A stretch of 64,000 nt of DNA, taken from Niveibacterium sp. 24ML. Lineage in GTDB: Bacteria > Pseudomonadota > Gammaproteobacteria > Burkholderiales > Rhodocyclaceae. Each line of letters opens with the position of its first letter. Positions within the stretch are counted from its first letter, which is position 1. Where the stretch lies: positions 1 to 64,000 of the forward strand of contig NZ_JAPFHA010000026.1 in assembly GCF_026586805.1 (NCBI RefSeq), in the 5' to 3' direction. A program made the translations under genes and the position numbers. The notes below the pieces were generated by a model, which saw only the letters and a program-made list of their open reading frames with translations, was not told where the DNA came from and made no database searches. Shown here piece after piece: positions 55,929 through 64,000 of this stretch.

Positions 55929-58706
55929 ATGGACGGCCACGAGGCACGCGACGCCACCGTTGCGCGGGCGCTCGACATCACCACCAGGCTGCTGCAGGAA
56001 ACCCACCCGGCCCGCACCGCGCTGCCGGAGCTGGACAGCGCGTTTGGCCGCGACCTCGATCTGGACAGCCTTGCGCGTGTCGAGCTGATCAGCCGCCTTG
56101 GCAGTGCGCTCGCTTGCAGTTTCCCCGAGCGCGCGATTGCCGAAGCCGACACCCTGCGCGAACTGCTGCGCTTTGCCGGCGCGCCGCTGCCGCAAGCGCC
56201 TGCGGCACCCGAGGCGCTCGGCGGCACGCGCGACACCGGCACCCCGGTGGCAGCGCAAAGCCTGGTGGATGTGCTGGCCTGGCGCGCCACACGCGATGCG
56301 GCCCGGCTTCATGTGCTGTGGCTGGCTGAAGACGGCGAGGCCCGGCGCATGACGTATGGCGCGCTATGGCAAGGCGCGGCACAGGCAGCGGCCGCGCTGC
56401 TTGCGCTGGGCGTGCGGCCGCAGCAAACCGTGGCGCTGATGCTGCCCACCGGCTTCGATTACCTCGTCGGCTACTTCGGCGTCTTGCTGGCGGGCGCTGT
56501 GCCGGTGCCGATCTACCCGCCGGCACGGCTGGCTCAGATTGGCGAGCATGTGCGGCGGCACGCGAAGATCCTTGCCAATGCGCAGGCCAGCCTGCTGATC
56601 ACGGTGCCGCAGGCGCGAGCGGTGGCGCTGCAACTGTGCGCCGCCGCGCCCAGCATCGTCCGCGTGCTGGCGCCGGAAGACCTGGCCGGCAGCGCCACCA
56701 GCGCCCACCACCCGGCGGGCGAGGCCCTGGCAATGCTGCAGTACACCTCCGGCAGCACTGGCGACCCCAAGGGCGTGGCGCTCAGCCATGCCAACCTGCT
56801 CGCCAACCTGCGCGCGATGGGGCAAGCCTGCCGTGTCGATGCGAACGACGTGTTCGTGTCCTGGCTGCCGCTGTATCACGACATGGGCTTGATCGGCGCC
56901 TGGCTGGGGGCGCTGTACCACGGCTTCCCGCTGGTGCTGATGTCGCCGCTCTCCTTCCTGGCGCAGCCGCTGCGCTGGCTTGAGGCGATCTCGCAGCACC
57001 GCGGCACCCTCTCGGCAGCGCCCAACTTTGCCTATGAACTGTGCGTACGCAAGGTGCCGGATGCGGCGCTGGCTCAGCTCGATCTGTCGCACTGGCGGCT
57101 GGCCTTCAACGGCGCCGAGCCGGTCAGCCCGACCACGCTGGCCGCGTTTGCCACCCGCTTTGCCCCGGCCGGCTTTCGCCGCGAAGCGCTGACACCGGTG
57201 TATGGCCTGGCCGAATGCTCGGTCGGACTCGCCTTTCCGCCTCCCGGCCGCGGCCCGCGCATCGACCGCGTCCGTGCCGATCTGCTCGCGCGCGACGAAA
57301 CCGCCGTGCCGGCCGCACCCGGCGAGCCGGCGCTGGAGATTCCCGCCTGCGGGCGCCCCCTGCCGGGGCACGAGGTAAGGGTGATCGACCGCGCCGGCGA
57401 CGAATTGCCCGAGCGCCACGCCGGGCGGCTGCAGTTTCGCGGCCCTTCGGCCACCGCCGCGTACTACCGCAACCCGGACGCAAGCGCGCACCTGATCCGC
57501 GACGGCTGGCTCGAAACCGGCGACATGGCCTACCTGGCCGACGGCGAAATCCACCTCACCGGCCGCATCAAGGACATGATCATCCGCGCCGGCCGCAACC
57601 TCTACCCCTACGATCTGGAAGAGGCCGTCGGCGCGCTGCCCGGCATACGGCGCGGTTGTGTGGCGGTGTTTGCCTGCCCCAGCGGCACACAGGGCAGCGA
57701 GCGCCTGATCGTGCTGGCGGAAACCCGCGAAACCGCTCACGCGGCACGTGCCGCCCTGCAATCGCAGATCGCCGCCGCAACGATGGCAGTGCTGGGTGAG
57801 CCGGCGGACGAAATCGTGCTGGCGCCGCCCCATGCGGTGCTGAAAACCTCCAGCGGCAAGATCCGCCGCGCGGCCACACGGGATCGTTACCTCGCCGGCG
57901 ATCTGCAACAGCGCAATCGGCCTGCTTGGTGGCTGGGCGGCATGCTGATGCTGAGCAGCTTCACCGCGCAGGCACGGCTCGGCCTGCGCCAGATCCGCCG
58001 CAAGCTGTGGTCGCTCTGGGCCTTGCTGGCCTTCGCGCTGCTCGCGACACCGGTGTGCCTGATCGTTGCCTTGCTGCACGCTCCGCGCCCCGCGCGAACG
58101 CTGGTGCACCATGCCGCGCGCACCTGGCTGCGCATCTGCCGCATTCCACTTTCAAGCAGCTGGCACGACCCGCCGCCGGCAGGCGCGCATGTGCTCGTCT
58201 GCAACCACGCCAGCTACCTTGACGGGCTGATCCTCAGCGCCGTGCTGGCACCGCACTACTGCTTCGTTGCCAAGTCCGAACTGGCGGCGCAAGGCATCGC
58301 CGGCCGCCTGCTGCGGGGCCTCGGCGCGCTGTTCGTCGACCGCAGCGACGCCCGGCGCGGCAGTGAAGACGTGGGGGCGCTGGTCAGCGCCTTGCAGCAG
58401 GGGCGCTCCCTGGTGATCTTCCCCGAAGGCACCTTCACCCGCGCCGCCGGTTTGCGCAGCTTTCGCGCCGGCGCCTTCCTGGCCGCGGCGCAGGCGAACG
58501 TACCGCTGCTGGTGGCCGGCCTGCAAGGCAGCCGCGCGCTGCTGCGCGATGGCACCTGGCTGCCGCGCCGCGCGCCGCTGCACTTTGCCCAGGGCGCCCT
58601 GCTCAAGCCCGACGGATCGGACTGGGCCGCCGCGATGCGGCTGGAGGCCGCGGCCCGCGAGGCCATGCTCACGCTGTGTGGCGAACCGGATCTGCTGCCG
58701 AAGTAG
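55929..58706 (+). CDS. ACP-FAAL-acyltransferase three-domain protein
   Basis: A 925-residue fusion. An N-terminal acyl carrier domain (about 5-80) has the phosphopantetheine serine in LDLDSLARVEL near residue 46. A fatty acyl-AMP ligase follows: YTSGSTGDPKGVALSHANL near 270, WLPLYHDMGLIG and GRIKDMIIRAGRNLYPYD. A hydrophobic stretch (LLAFALLATPVCLIVALL) and a PlsC-type acyltransferase with NHASYLDG near 759 and FPEGTFTR near 832 complete it. It could activate a fatty acid, hold it on ACP and pass it to a lipid acceptor at the membrane. AAGGAGA supports the start at 55929. Confidence 0.9.
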   Translation: MDGHEARDATVARALDITTRLLQETHPARTALPELDSAFGRDLDLDSLARVELISRLGSALACSFPERAIAEADTLRELLRFAGAPLPQAPAAPEALGGTRDTGTPVAAQSLVDVLAWRATRDAARLHVLWLAEDGEARRMTYGALWQGAAQAAAALLALGVRPQQTVALMLPTGFDYLVGYFGVLLAGAVPVPIYPPARLAQIGEHVRRHAKILANAQASLLITVPQARAVALQLCAAAPSIVRVLAPEDLAGSATSAHHPAGEALAMLQYTSGSTGDPKGVALSHANLLANLRAMGQACRVDANDVFVSWLPLYHDMGLIGAWLGALYHGFPLVLMSPLSFLAQPLRWLEAISQHRGTLSAAPNFAYELCVRKVPDAALAQLDLSHWRLAFNGAEPVSPTTLAAFATRFAPAGFRREALTPVYGLAECSVGLAFPPPGRGPRIDRVRADLLARDETAVPAAPGEPALEIPACGRPLPGHEVRVIDRAGDELPERHAGRLQFRGPSATAAYYRNPDASAHLIRDGWLETGDMAYLADGEIHLTGRIKDMIIRAGRNLYPYDLEEAVGALPGIRRGCVAVFACPSGTQGSERLIVLAETRETAHAARAALQSQIAAATMAVLGEPADEIVLAPPHAVLKTSSGKIRRAATRDRYLAGDLQQRNRPAWWLGGMLMLSSFTAQARLGLRQIRRKLWSLWALLAFALLATPVCLIVALLHAPRPARTLVHHAARTWLRICRIPLSSSWHDPPPAGAHVLVCNHASYLDGLILSAVLAPHYCFVAKSELAAQGIAGRLLRGLGALFVDRSDARRGSEDVGALVSALQQGRSLVIFPEGTFTRAAGLRSFRAGAFLAAAQANVPLLVAGLQGSRALLRDGTWLPRRAPLHFAQGALLKPDGSDWAAAMRLEAAAREAMLTLCGEPDLLPK

Positions 58707-58720
58707 GCTAAAGTCCCGCC

Positions 58721-59182
58721 ATGTCCGAACTGCCACCCGCCCTGCCCGAGCGAGCACGCGTGCTGCTCGATTCAAACACCGTACTCGCGCTCTGGCTGTT
58801 TCGCGATCCGCGCCTGCCAAGGCTGCGCGAGGCCTGCGAAGCCGGGCGCTTTGCGCTGCTGGCGCGTGAAGACACGCTCGAAGAGCTGCGCCGCGTGCTG
58901 GCCTATGTGCAGTTCAAGGTCGGCGCCGACGAACAGGCACGTCTGCACACCGAATACCGCAGCCGCGTCGAGCTGCTGCCCGCCCTCGCCACAGACTTCC
59001 TGCTGCCCAAGTGCCGCGACGCCGACGACCAGAAATTCATCGAGCTGGCCTTCACCGGCAAGGCGGATTGGCTGATCAGCCGCGACAAGGCGGTGCTGCG
59101 CCTGGGCAAGCACCGCCTCTTGCGCGAGCGCATGGCGATCATCACGCCCGAGCAGTTCGAGGCAGGGCTAAGCGCGGCTTAG
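58721..59182 (+). CDS. PIN-domain putative toxin (COG1569 type)
   Basis: A 153-residue PIN ribonuclease-like protein. The acidic residues are in VLLDSNTVLALWLFRDP (first Asp), the TLEELRRVLAY region (Glu) and CRDADDQKFIELA (Asp pair), followed by ADWLISRDKAVL (last Asp). Such proteins are labelled toxins of TA systems, but no antitoxin gene precedes it; FAAL ends 14 nt upstream. It may be a free-standing nuclease. Confidence 0.82.
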   Translation: MSELPPALPERARVLLDSNTVLALWLFRDPRLPRLREACEAGRFALLAREDTLEELRRVLAYVQFKVGADEQARLHTEYRSRVELLPALATDFLLPKCRDADDQKFIELAFTGKADWLISRDKAVLRLGKHRLLRERMAIITPEQFEAGLSAA

Positions 59183-59868
59183 GGCCGGCCTGGCCCGCAA
59201 GCCCGCCGGGTTCTCTCGCGCCACAGGTGAACACCGGACCACTCCAGACCGGAATGTCGAGCGAATGAACTCCGCCCGGGTGAAACAAAGTCCGTCGCGA
59301 CCTGCTCGCGACACCACGCAGCCGACGGAGACTGATCGACCGGTTGCCGCCGTCCCGAACCTCGCCGCAGTCGCCCTCGTCCGCCTCGTCGCGGGGTCAA
59401 TTTCTCGGCCGTAGCGGTCGCAGGGCTCAGTGTTAGTCGACTCGCCAATGTCAGCTAACGAGCAGCGACTTACTCATCGGCATCCATCCAGAAGCAGCCG
59501 CTCGCAACGACGAGACAAGCAGTCAGTTCAGGCTGGAGGCGGTCGGAGCTAGCTACGGCTCGGGGGCAGCTCCTCGGCCTTAGCGGACATTCAGGTAATT
59601 GTGTCGCGTGGGCACGCGAACGTCAGCTTTGAAATCTCTTGAGCGTGCGGACCCGACCCATAGCCGACCCAGCCCCTTCCTCCCCCAAGGTCCGAATCCC
59701 TTCGGGTAGCTGCCATTCTTGCGAGCAACCCGAAGCAAATGAAAACGGCGCCAAGCCGCGTTGGTCGCTCAAGCTGGCCTTGCTGCGCCGCTCCATGTGC
59801 GCGCAGGCATTGCGTGCCCACAAGGCAATGGCTAGACTTAGCCAAGTCAAACTGACGGAGAGATTCCC
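59183..59868. other. Gene-free stretch of about 690 bp
   Basis: No open frame with recognisable content is seen on either strand. An imperfect repeat, CTCGGCCGTAGCGGTCGCAG near 59402 and CTCGGCCTTAGCGGAC near 59575, occurs twice about 170 bp apart. The end holds the promoter region of the TA pair. Confidence 0.4.
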
Positions 59869-60117
59869 ATGAGCACCGTCAATATGTTGCAGGCCAAATC
59901 GACGCTCTCGCGTTTGGTGGAGTCGCTTGAGAGTGGTCGCGAGCGCGAGATCGTGATTGCGCGCAATGGTCGCCCCGCGGCGCGCTTGCTGCCGATCGAC
60001 GTGCCCGCGGCGGGTGCGCGCATTGGCGTGGCCAAGGGGCTGTTCGAGGTGCCCGATGACATCGACGCGCACAACGATGAGGTGGCCGCCCTGTTTCTGG
60101 GGGGCAAGGCCTCGTGA
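59869..60117 (+). CDS. Phd/YefM-family antitoxin
   Basis: An 82-residue antitoxin. The N-terminal Phd DNA-binding fold is MLQAKSTLSRLVESLESG and EIVIARNGRPAARLLPI; the C-terminal VAKGLFEVPDDIDAHNDEVA tail is the usual toxin-neutralising segment. GGAGAG precedes the ATG. Its stop overlaps the toxin start by 4 nt (GTGA), which gives coupled synthesis. Confidence 0.92.
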   Translation: MSTVNMLQAKSTLSRLVESLESGREREIVIARNGRPAARLLPIDVPAAGARIGVAKGLFEVPDDIDAHNDEVAALFLGGKAS

Positions 60118-60500
60118 ACTTGCTGCTCGATACGCATGTTGCGCTGTGGGCAATTGCCGATAGCCCGCGGCTGTCTGCCGCCGCTCGCGCGCTGATCGAA
60201 GCGCCGCGCAATACGGTGTGGGTGAGCGCGGTCAGTGTGTGGGAGATCGCGATCAAGCACAGCCTCGGGCGGGGTGATATGCCCATCTCGGGGGCTCAGG
60301 CACTGACCTTCTTCGAGCAGGCCGGCTATCGCATGCTGAGCATCGAGCCTGAACACGCCGCAGCGGTTGAAGGGCTCGCCGCCCATCATGCCGACCCGTT
60401 CGATCGCCTCCTGGTTGCGCAGGCGCTCAGCGAACCCCTGCGCCTGCTCACCCACGACGCCACCGTCGCGCGCTACAGCGACACCATCAGCTTGATCTGA
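60114..60500 (+). CDS. vapC: VapC-type PIN-domain toxin
   Basis: A 128-residue ribonuclease toxin partner of the preceding Phd-type antitoxin. PIN acidic residues are in LLLDTHVALWAIAD (Asp), SVWEIAIKH (Glu) and ADPFDRLLVAQAL (Asp), with LLTHDATVARY (last Asp). The start is GTG, overlapping the antitoxin stop. Complete and intact, so the pair is probably functional. Confidence 0.92.
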   Translation: MNLLLDTHVALWAIADSPRLSAAARALIEAPRNTVWVSAVSVWEIAIKHSLGRGDMPISGAQALTFFEQAGYRMLSIEPEHAAAVEGLAAHHADPFDRLLVAQALSEPLRLLTHDATVARYSDTISLI

Positions 60501-60583
60501 GCGGCCTTCGGCCCAAGCTTTGGATGGCGCTTGGCCCTGGTACCTCCCATGCTGGAATTCCATCAACACGACTGGAGTTCATC

Positions 60584-61207
60584 ATGGAACACACTGCTAC
60601 CACCCAGCATCGGGCGCCGTGGAACAAAGGCAAGCTCGTCGGGCAGAAGGTGTCGTTCAAGCTCAAGGAAGTGTGGGCGATCCGGGTTCGGCTACAGATG
60701 GAACAGCGCGTTCGTGAGCTCGCGCTGTTTGATCTGGGGATCGACAGCAAGCTGCGCGCTTGCGATCTGGTCAAACTCAAGGTGCGGGATATCTGTCACG
60801 GCGATCAGGTCGCGGCGCGCGCGATCGTCATGCAGCAGAAAACCGGGCGACCCGTGCAGTTCGAGATCACGCCCGCCACGCGCGACGCCGTCCAGGCCTG
60901 GATCAAGCACACCGGGCTCAAGTCCGATGACTTTCTCTTTCCGAGCCGCATCCACGCCTCCCCACACCTTGGCACGCGTCAGTACGCACGCATCCTCGAA
61001 CACTGGGTGGAGGAACTCGGGCTTGATCCGGCGAGTTATGGCACCCATTCGATGCGCCGCACCAAAGTAACGCTGATCTACCGGCGCACCCACAACCTGC
61101 GCGCGGTGCAGTTGCTGCTCGGCCACACCAAGCTGGAAAGCACGGTGCGCTACCTGGGCATCGAGGTGGATGACGCGCTCGAAATCGCCGAGCAGACTGA
61201 AGTGTGA
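60584..61207 (+). CDS. Stand-alone tyrosine recombinase catalytic domain
   Basis: A 207-residue integrase-like protein that lacks the N-terminal core-binding domain of phage integrases. Catalytic residues can be followed: Arg in GIDSKLRACDLVKLKVRDI, Lys in VMQQKTGRP, the HxxR box in YGTHSMRRTKV, His in LLGHTKLESTVRYLGI and the tyrosine nucleophile Tyr in the same block. The start at 60584 has TGGAG upstream. It lies beside the TA pair, so the two may form a small mobile or accessory unit. Confidence 0.85.
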   Translation: MEHTATTQHRAPWNKGKLVGQKVSFKLKEVWAIRVRLQMEQRVRELALFDLGIDSKLRACDLVKLKVRDICHGDQVAARAIVMQQKTGRPVQFEITPATRDAVQAWIKHTGLKSDDFLFPSRIHASPHLGTRQYARILEHWVEELGLDPASYGTHSMRRTKVTLIYRRTHNLRAVQLLLGHTKLESTVRYLGIEVDDALEIAEQTEV

Positions 61208-61241
61208 ATCCGCTGTGCTTCGTGATGCGAGCGCGCGCCGC

Positions 61242-62519
61242 TCATACAACCGGCATCTTTGCTGCCTTCACCGCCGCCGCCCGGCCTTTCGCCAATTCAC
61301 GCCTGGGCTGCGGCAAGCCGATCAGATCCAGATAGCCGCGCACCCCGGCCGCCAGCGGGTAGCGCTCGCGTACCAGGGCGCGCCCCGCAACACGCAGCGG
61401 CGCAAAGCGTTCCGGGTGCGTCAGCGCCGCAATCACGCGCGCGGCAATGCCCGGCACATCGAAGAAATCCACCAGCACGCCGTTCTGCCCGTCGCGAATC
61501 ACCTCCTGCACCGGCGCGGTCGCCGAGCCAATTACCAGGCAACCCGAGGCCATCGCCTCCAGCATCGACCAGGACAGCACAAAGGGATAGGTCAGATACA
61601 CATGCGCAGCCGATAGCTGCAGCACCCGTTTGTAATCCGGGTAAGCGAGCTTGCCGAGGAAGTGCACACGCGCGAGCAGGGCTTCGGGCAGATCCAGTTC
61701 AGCGAGCATCGCCTCGCGCCAGCTCGCATGCCCCTTGGGCTTGCTGCCATAGCTCACCTCATCGCCCCCTACGATCAGCACCTGCGCATTCGGGCGTGCC
61801 TGCAACACCGCCGGCAAGGCGCTCATGAAGGAAGGAAAGCCCCGGTAGGGTTCGAGGTTGCGCGCGACGTAGGTGATGACTTCATCGCCTGCGCGCACCA
61901 CGGTGCCGTTGGGCAATTCCATCCGCGCCGCCGGATCGGGCGCGAGGCCGGCAATGTCGATGCCCTCGTGCAGCGTGTGAATCTTGTGCCGGTACGCATG
62001 CGGATGCAGCGAGCGTTGCCAGGCGGTCGGTGCCACGCCCACATCGCACAACTCCAGGTTCAGAAGATGCAGCGCATTGCGCGTGGTGATCCGTGCGCGG
62101 TCGTCAAAGCGCAGCGGATGTGCCGGGTCAAAGTCCGCATCCGCCCCTTCCGCGCGGTAGTAGTACTCGCAGAAGTTGATCAGGCGCGTGTGCGGGAACA
62201 CATCCTTCACCAGCAGTGCTTCGCCCCAACCAGGGTGGGCGATCACCACATCCGGCTCAAAGCCCTTGGCTTTCAAGTCGTGCAGTTCGCGCGCCACCGC
62301 CTGCCCGTACAAGACCGCACGCTCAAAGCCCACCACATAGTGATGTACCCCTTCGGTCGGCTTGCGATGCAGGGTATAGCGCCGCAGCGCCACGCCCGGC
62401 ATGCCAGGGGCCGATTCATGGCCAATCGCCACCAGCTGCACATCGGCGCGTTGCGCCAGGTGTGCGCAGAGGTGGCGAAACTGGCCGGGGAAATTCTGGT
62501 GGATGACAGCGATTTTCAT
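61242..62519 (-). CDS. GT4-family glycosyltransferase
   Basis: A 425-residue GT-B enzyme. The N-terminus IAVIHQNFPGQFRHLCAHLA is a well-known start of this group. Later blocks are VITYVARNLEPYRGFPSFM, the retaining GT4 site FVLSWSMLEAMASGCLVIGS, with the E(x7)E-like region, and VREVIRDG-type VQEVIRDGQNGVLVDFFD. The donor and acceptor are unknown. It is divergent from a type I secretion ABC gene 213 bp away. Confidence 0.9.
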   Translation of the reverse strand: MKIAVIHQNFPGQFRHLCAHLAQRADVQLVAIGHESAPGMPGVALRRYTLHRKPTEGVHHYVVGFERAVLYGQAVARELHDLKAKGFEPDVVIAHPGWGEALLVKDVFPHTRLINFCEYYYRAEGADADFDPAHPLRFDDRARITTRNALHLLNLELCDVGVAPTAWQRSLHPHAYRHKIHTLHEGIDIAGLAPDPAARMELPNGTVVRAGDEVITYVARNLEPYRGFPSFMSALPAVLQARPNAQVLIVGGDEVSYGSKPKGHASWREAMLAELDLPEALLARVHFLGKLAYPDYKRVLQLSAAHVYLTYPFVLSWSMLEAMASGCLVIGSATAPVQEVIRDGQNGVLVDFFDVPGIAARVIAALTHPERFAPLRVAGRALVRERYPLAAGVRGYLDLIGLPQPRRELAKGRAAAVKAAKMPVV

Positions 62520-62732
62520 GGTGATCAACTCGGGTGCTGATGTATCAGCAGACGTTGGTAAATCTGGCAAATGGGAAAAATGCCCATTGCATTTGTGCCC
62601 GTGCAGAATGCCACGTCACAGTGCCATTCGCGCAATGCCCTGCCAAGGCAATCATTCATACTGCAGCGCATACGAATACCCCCGAACCCGTAAGGGTGAT
62701 CTTCAACCCTTCGCCCAACGGCATCCCCCCCA

Positions 62733-64000
62733 ATGACCGCGCTCCAAATGCCATCCCCCGATGGCGATTCGCCTGCGAACGCGGCCTTTTCTGCGCTCGC
62801 GCTGATTGCCCGGCTGCATAACGTCGCCGCTGATCCGGCCCAGCTCGCACATGAATTCTCCCCCACCGGCGAGGTCGATGAAGTCGCCCTGCAGCGTGCC
62901 GCGCGCGGGATCGGTCTGCGTGCCAAGCACAGCATCGTCACCGTCGATCGGCTGCCCCAGACACCGCTACCCGCGCTGGCGCGCGACACCGCCGGTCACT
63001 GGTTTGTCTTCGCCCAATACGATGCGGCCACCGGCCGTGCGCTGATCCAGGCCGGCAACGCCACGCAGCCTGAAGTGCTCGATGCCGACGCACTCGCCGC
63101 GCGCTGGGCGGGTGAGTTGCTGCTGATCACCAGTCGTGCCTCACTCGCCGGTGAGCTCGCGCGATTTGACTTCACCTGGTTCATCCCGGCGGTGGTCAAG
63201 TACCGCAAGCTGCTGGGCGAAGTGATGATCGCCTCGCTCTTCATCCAGCTCTTCGCACTGGTGACACCCTTGTTCTTCCAGGTGGTGATGGACAAGGTGC
63301 TGGTGCACAAGGGCTACGCCACGCTCACCGTGGTCGGCATCGGTCTGGTGGTAATGGCCTTGTTCGAAGTGCTGCTCTCAGGCCTGCGCACTTACGTCTT
63401 CTCGCACACCACCAGCCGGATCGATGTGGAACTCGGTGGCCGGCTTTTCCGACACCTCCTTGCGCTGCCGCTCGCCTACTTTGAAGCCCGCCGTGTCGGC
63501 GATTCGGTTGCCCGCGTGCGCGAGTTGGAAAACATCCGCCAGTTCCTCACCGGCCAGGCCCTCACCGCGGTGCTCGATCTGGTGTTCTCGGTGGTCTTCA
63601 TTGCCATCATGTTCTGGTACTCGACCTGGCTCACGCTGGTCGTGATCGCCTCGATCCCGCTCTACATCCTGCTCTCGGTCGGCATCACCCCGGTGCTGCG
63701 CAGCCGCCTGAACGAGAAGTTCAACCGCGGCGCCGAGAACCAAGCCTTCCTGGTTGAAACCATCAACGGCATCCAGACCGTCAAGGCGATGGCGGTTGAA
63801 CCGCAGATGACGCACAAGTGGGATAGCCAGCTCGCCGCCTATGTCGCCGCGAGCTTTCGTGTCGTGCGCCTGGGCACCGTGGCCTCCGAGTCGGTCAGCT
63901 TCATCAACAAGCTGGTGACCGTCGCGATCATGTGGGGCGGTGCGTATCTGGTGATCGACGGCCAGCTCACCGTCGGCGGGCTGATCGCCTTCAACATGTT
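62733..64000 (+). CDS. Type I secretion ABC exporter, 3' end outside the window
   Basis: The frame starts at ATG 62733 and is open to the last base. An N-terminal C39-like domain without catalytic Cys (AFSALALIARLHNVAADPAQ) leads into a membrane domain with LFIQLFALVTPLFFQVVMDK, VLVHKGYATLTVVGIG and a coupling region ENQAFLVETINGIQTVKAMA. These segments are close to HlyB/LssB exporters. The ATPase domain is not in view. The ribosome site is weak; ATG 62748 is an alternative. It is a second type I system, independent of the one at 28.9-31.1 kb. Confidence 0.93.
   Translation, partial: MTALQMPSPDGDSPANAAFSALALIARLHNVAADPAQLAHEFSPTGEVDEVALQRAARGIGLRAKHSIVTVDRLPQTPLPALARDTAGHWFVFAQYDAATGRALIQAGNATQPEVLDADALAARWAGELLLITSRASLAGELARFDFTWFIPAVVKYRKLLGEVMIASLFIQLFALVTPLFFQVVMDKVLVHKGYATLTVVGIGLVVMALFEVLLSGLRTYVFSHTTSRIDVELGGRLFRHLLALPLAYFEARRVGDSVARVRELENIRQFLTGQALTAVLDLVFSVVFIAIMFWYSTWLTLVVIASIPLYILLSVGITPVLRSRLNEKFNRGAENQAFLVETINGIQTVKAMAVEPQMTHKWDSQLAAYVAASFRVVRLGTVASESVSFINKLVTVAIMWGGAYLVIDGQLTVGGLIAFNM

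Overview
The window looks like a high-GC betaproteobacterial chromosome, probably Rhodocyclales-like. The right part (about 38-64 kb) has ordinary chromosomal genes in that style: priA, rlmI, cysK, ltaE, a fused siroheme decarboxylase of the heme d1 route, an NnrS-like membrane protein and an ACP-FAAL-acyltransferase fusion. The genus is inferred from gene content and cannot be fixed from the sequence alone.

Region 1 (1-4.7 kb) is a graveyard of IS66 elements. One tnpC gene is split by a complete group II intron (959-2947) inserted antisense. It is followed by a second IS66 relic with a truncated tnpB and a tnpC that carries a nonsense codon and has lost its 3' end. Region 2 (4.8-12 kb) is an accessory island: a HAD protein, an orphan MbcA/ParS-like protein, a Fic AMP-transferase and a zinc-ribbon membrane protein. 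These lie divergent from an XRE regulator, and two matching palindromic operators sit between the two directions. An H-NS-like protein, a SRAP protein overlapping a thermonuclease, and several unknowns follow.

Region 3 (12.4-32.5 kb) is one large minus-strand type I secretion locus. It has a glycosyltransferase, an ABC exporter, a DUF2846 lipoprotein, a GNAT protein, a lipoprotein that shares about 300 residues with the giant RTX protein, another small lipoprotein, a 3226-residue RTX protein, a HlyC-type acyltransferase, a HlyD adaptor and a second glycosyltransferase. No TolC gene is present. Region 4 (32.5-37.9 kb) holds a decayed FitAB/VapBC-type pair and a Tn7-like transposition module (tnsA, tnsB, tnsC, tniQ). 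A candidate right end beginning TGTGGGC lies just upstream of tnsA, so the module sits at the junction of accessory and core DNA. The left end was not found, so it is open whether the secretion locus is cargo.

Region 5 (38-64 kb) is mostly core. It has an outer-membrane beta-barrel protein, AraC and LysR regulators, an EamA transporter with a palindrome in front of it, ltaE, a second thermonuclease, priA, rlmI, a frameshifted MAPEG pseudogene, an exonuclease-GNAT fusion that seems to start with CTG, a possible small RNA with promoter and terminator, a patB/cysK pair, a GGDEF remnant, an NnrS-like gene preceded by a translationally coupled 49-residue ORF, a NirDL-type protein, a CheD/CNF-like protein with a Cys-His pair, ACP-FAAL-PlsC, PIN toxins, a lone tyrosine recombinase, and a GT4 glycosyltransferase divergent from a second type I ABC exporter that runs off the right edge.
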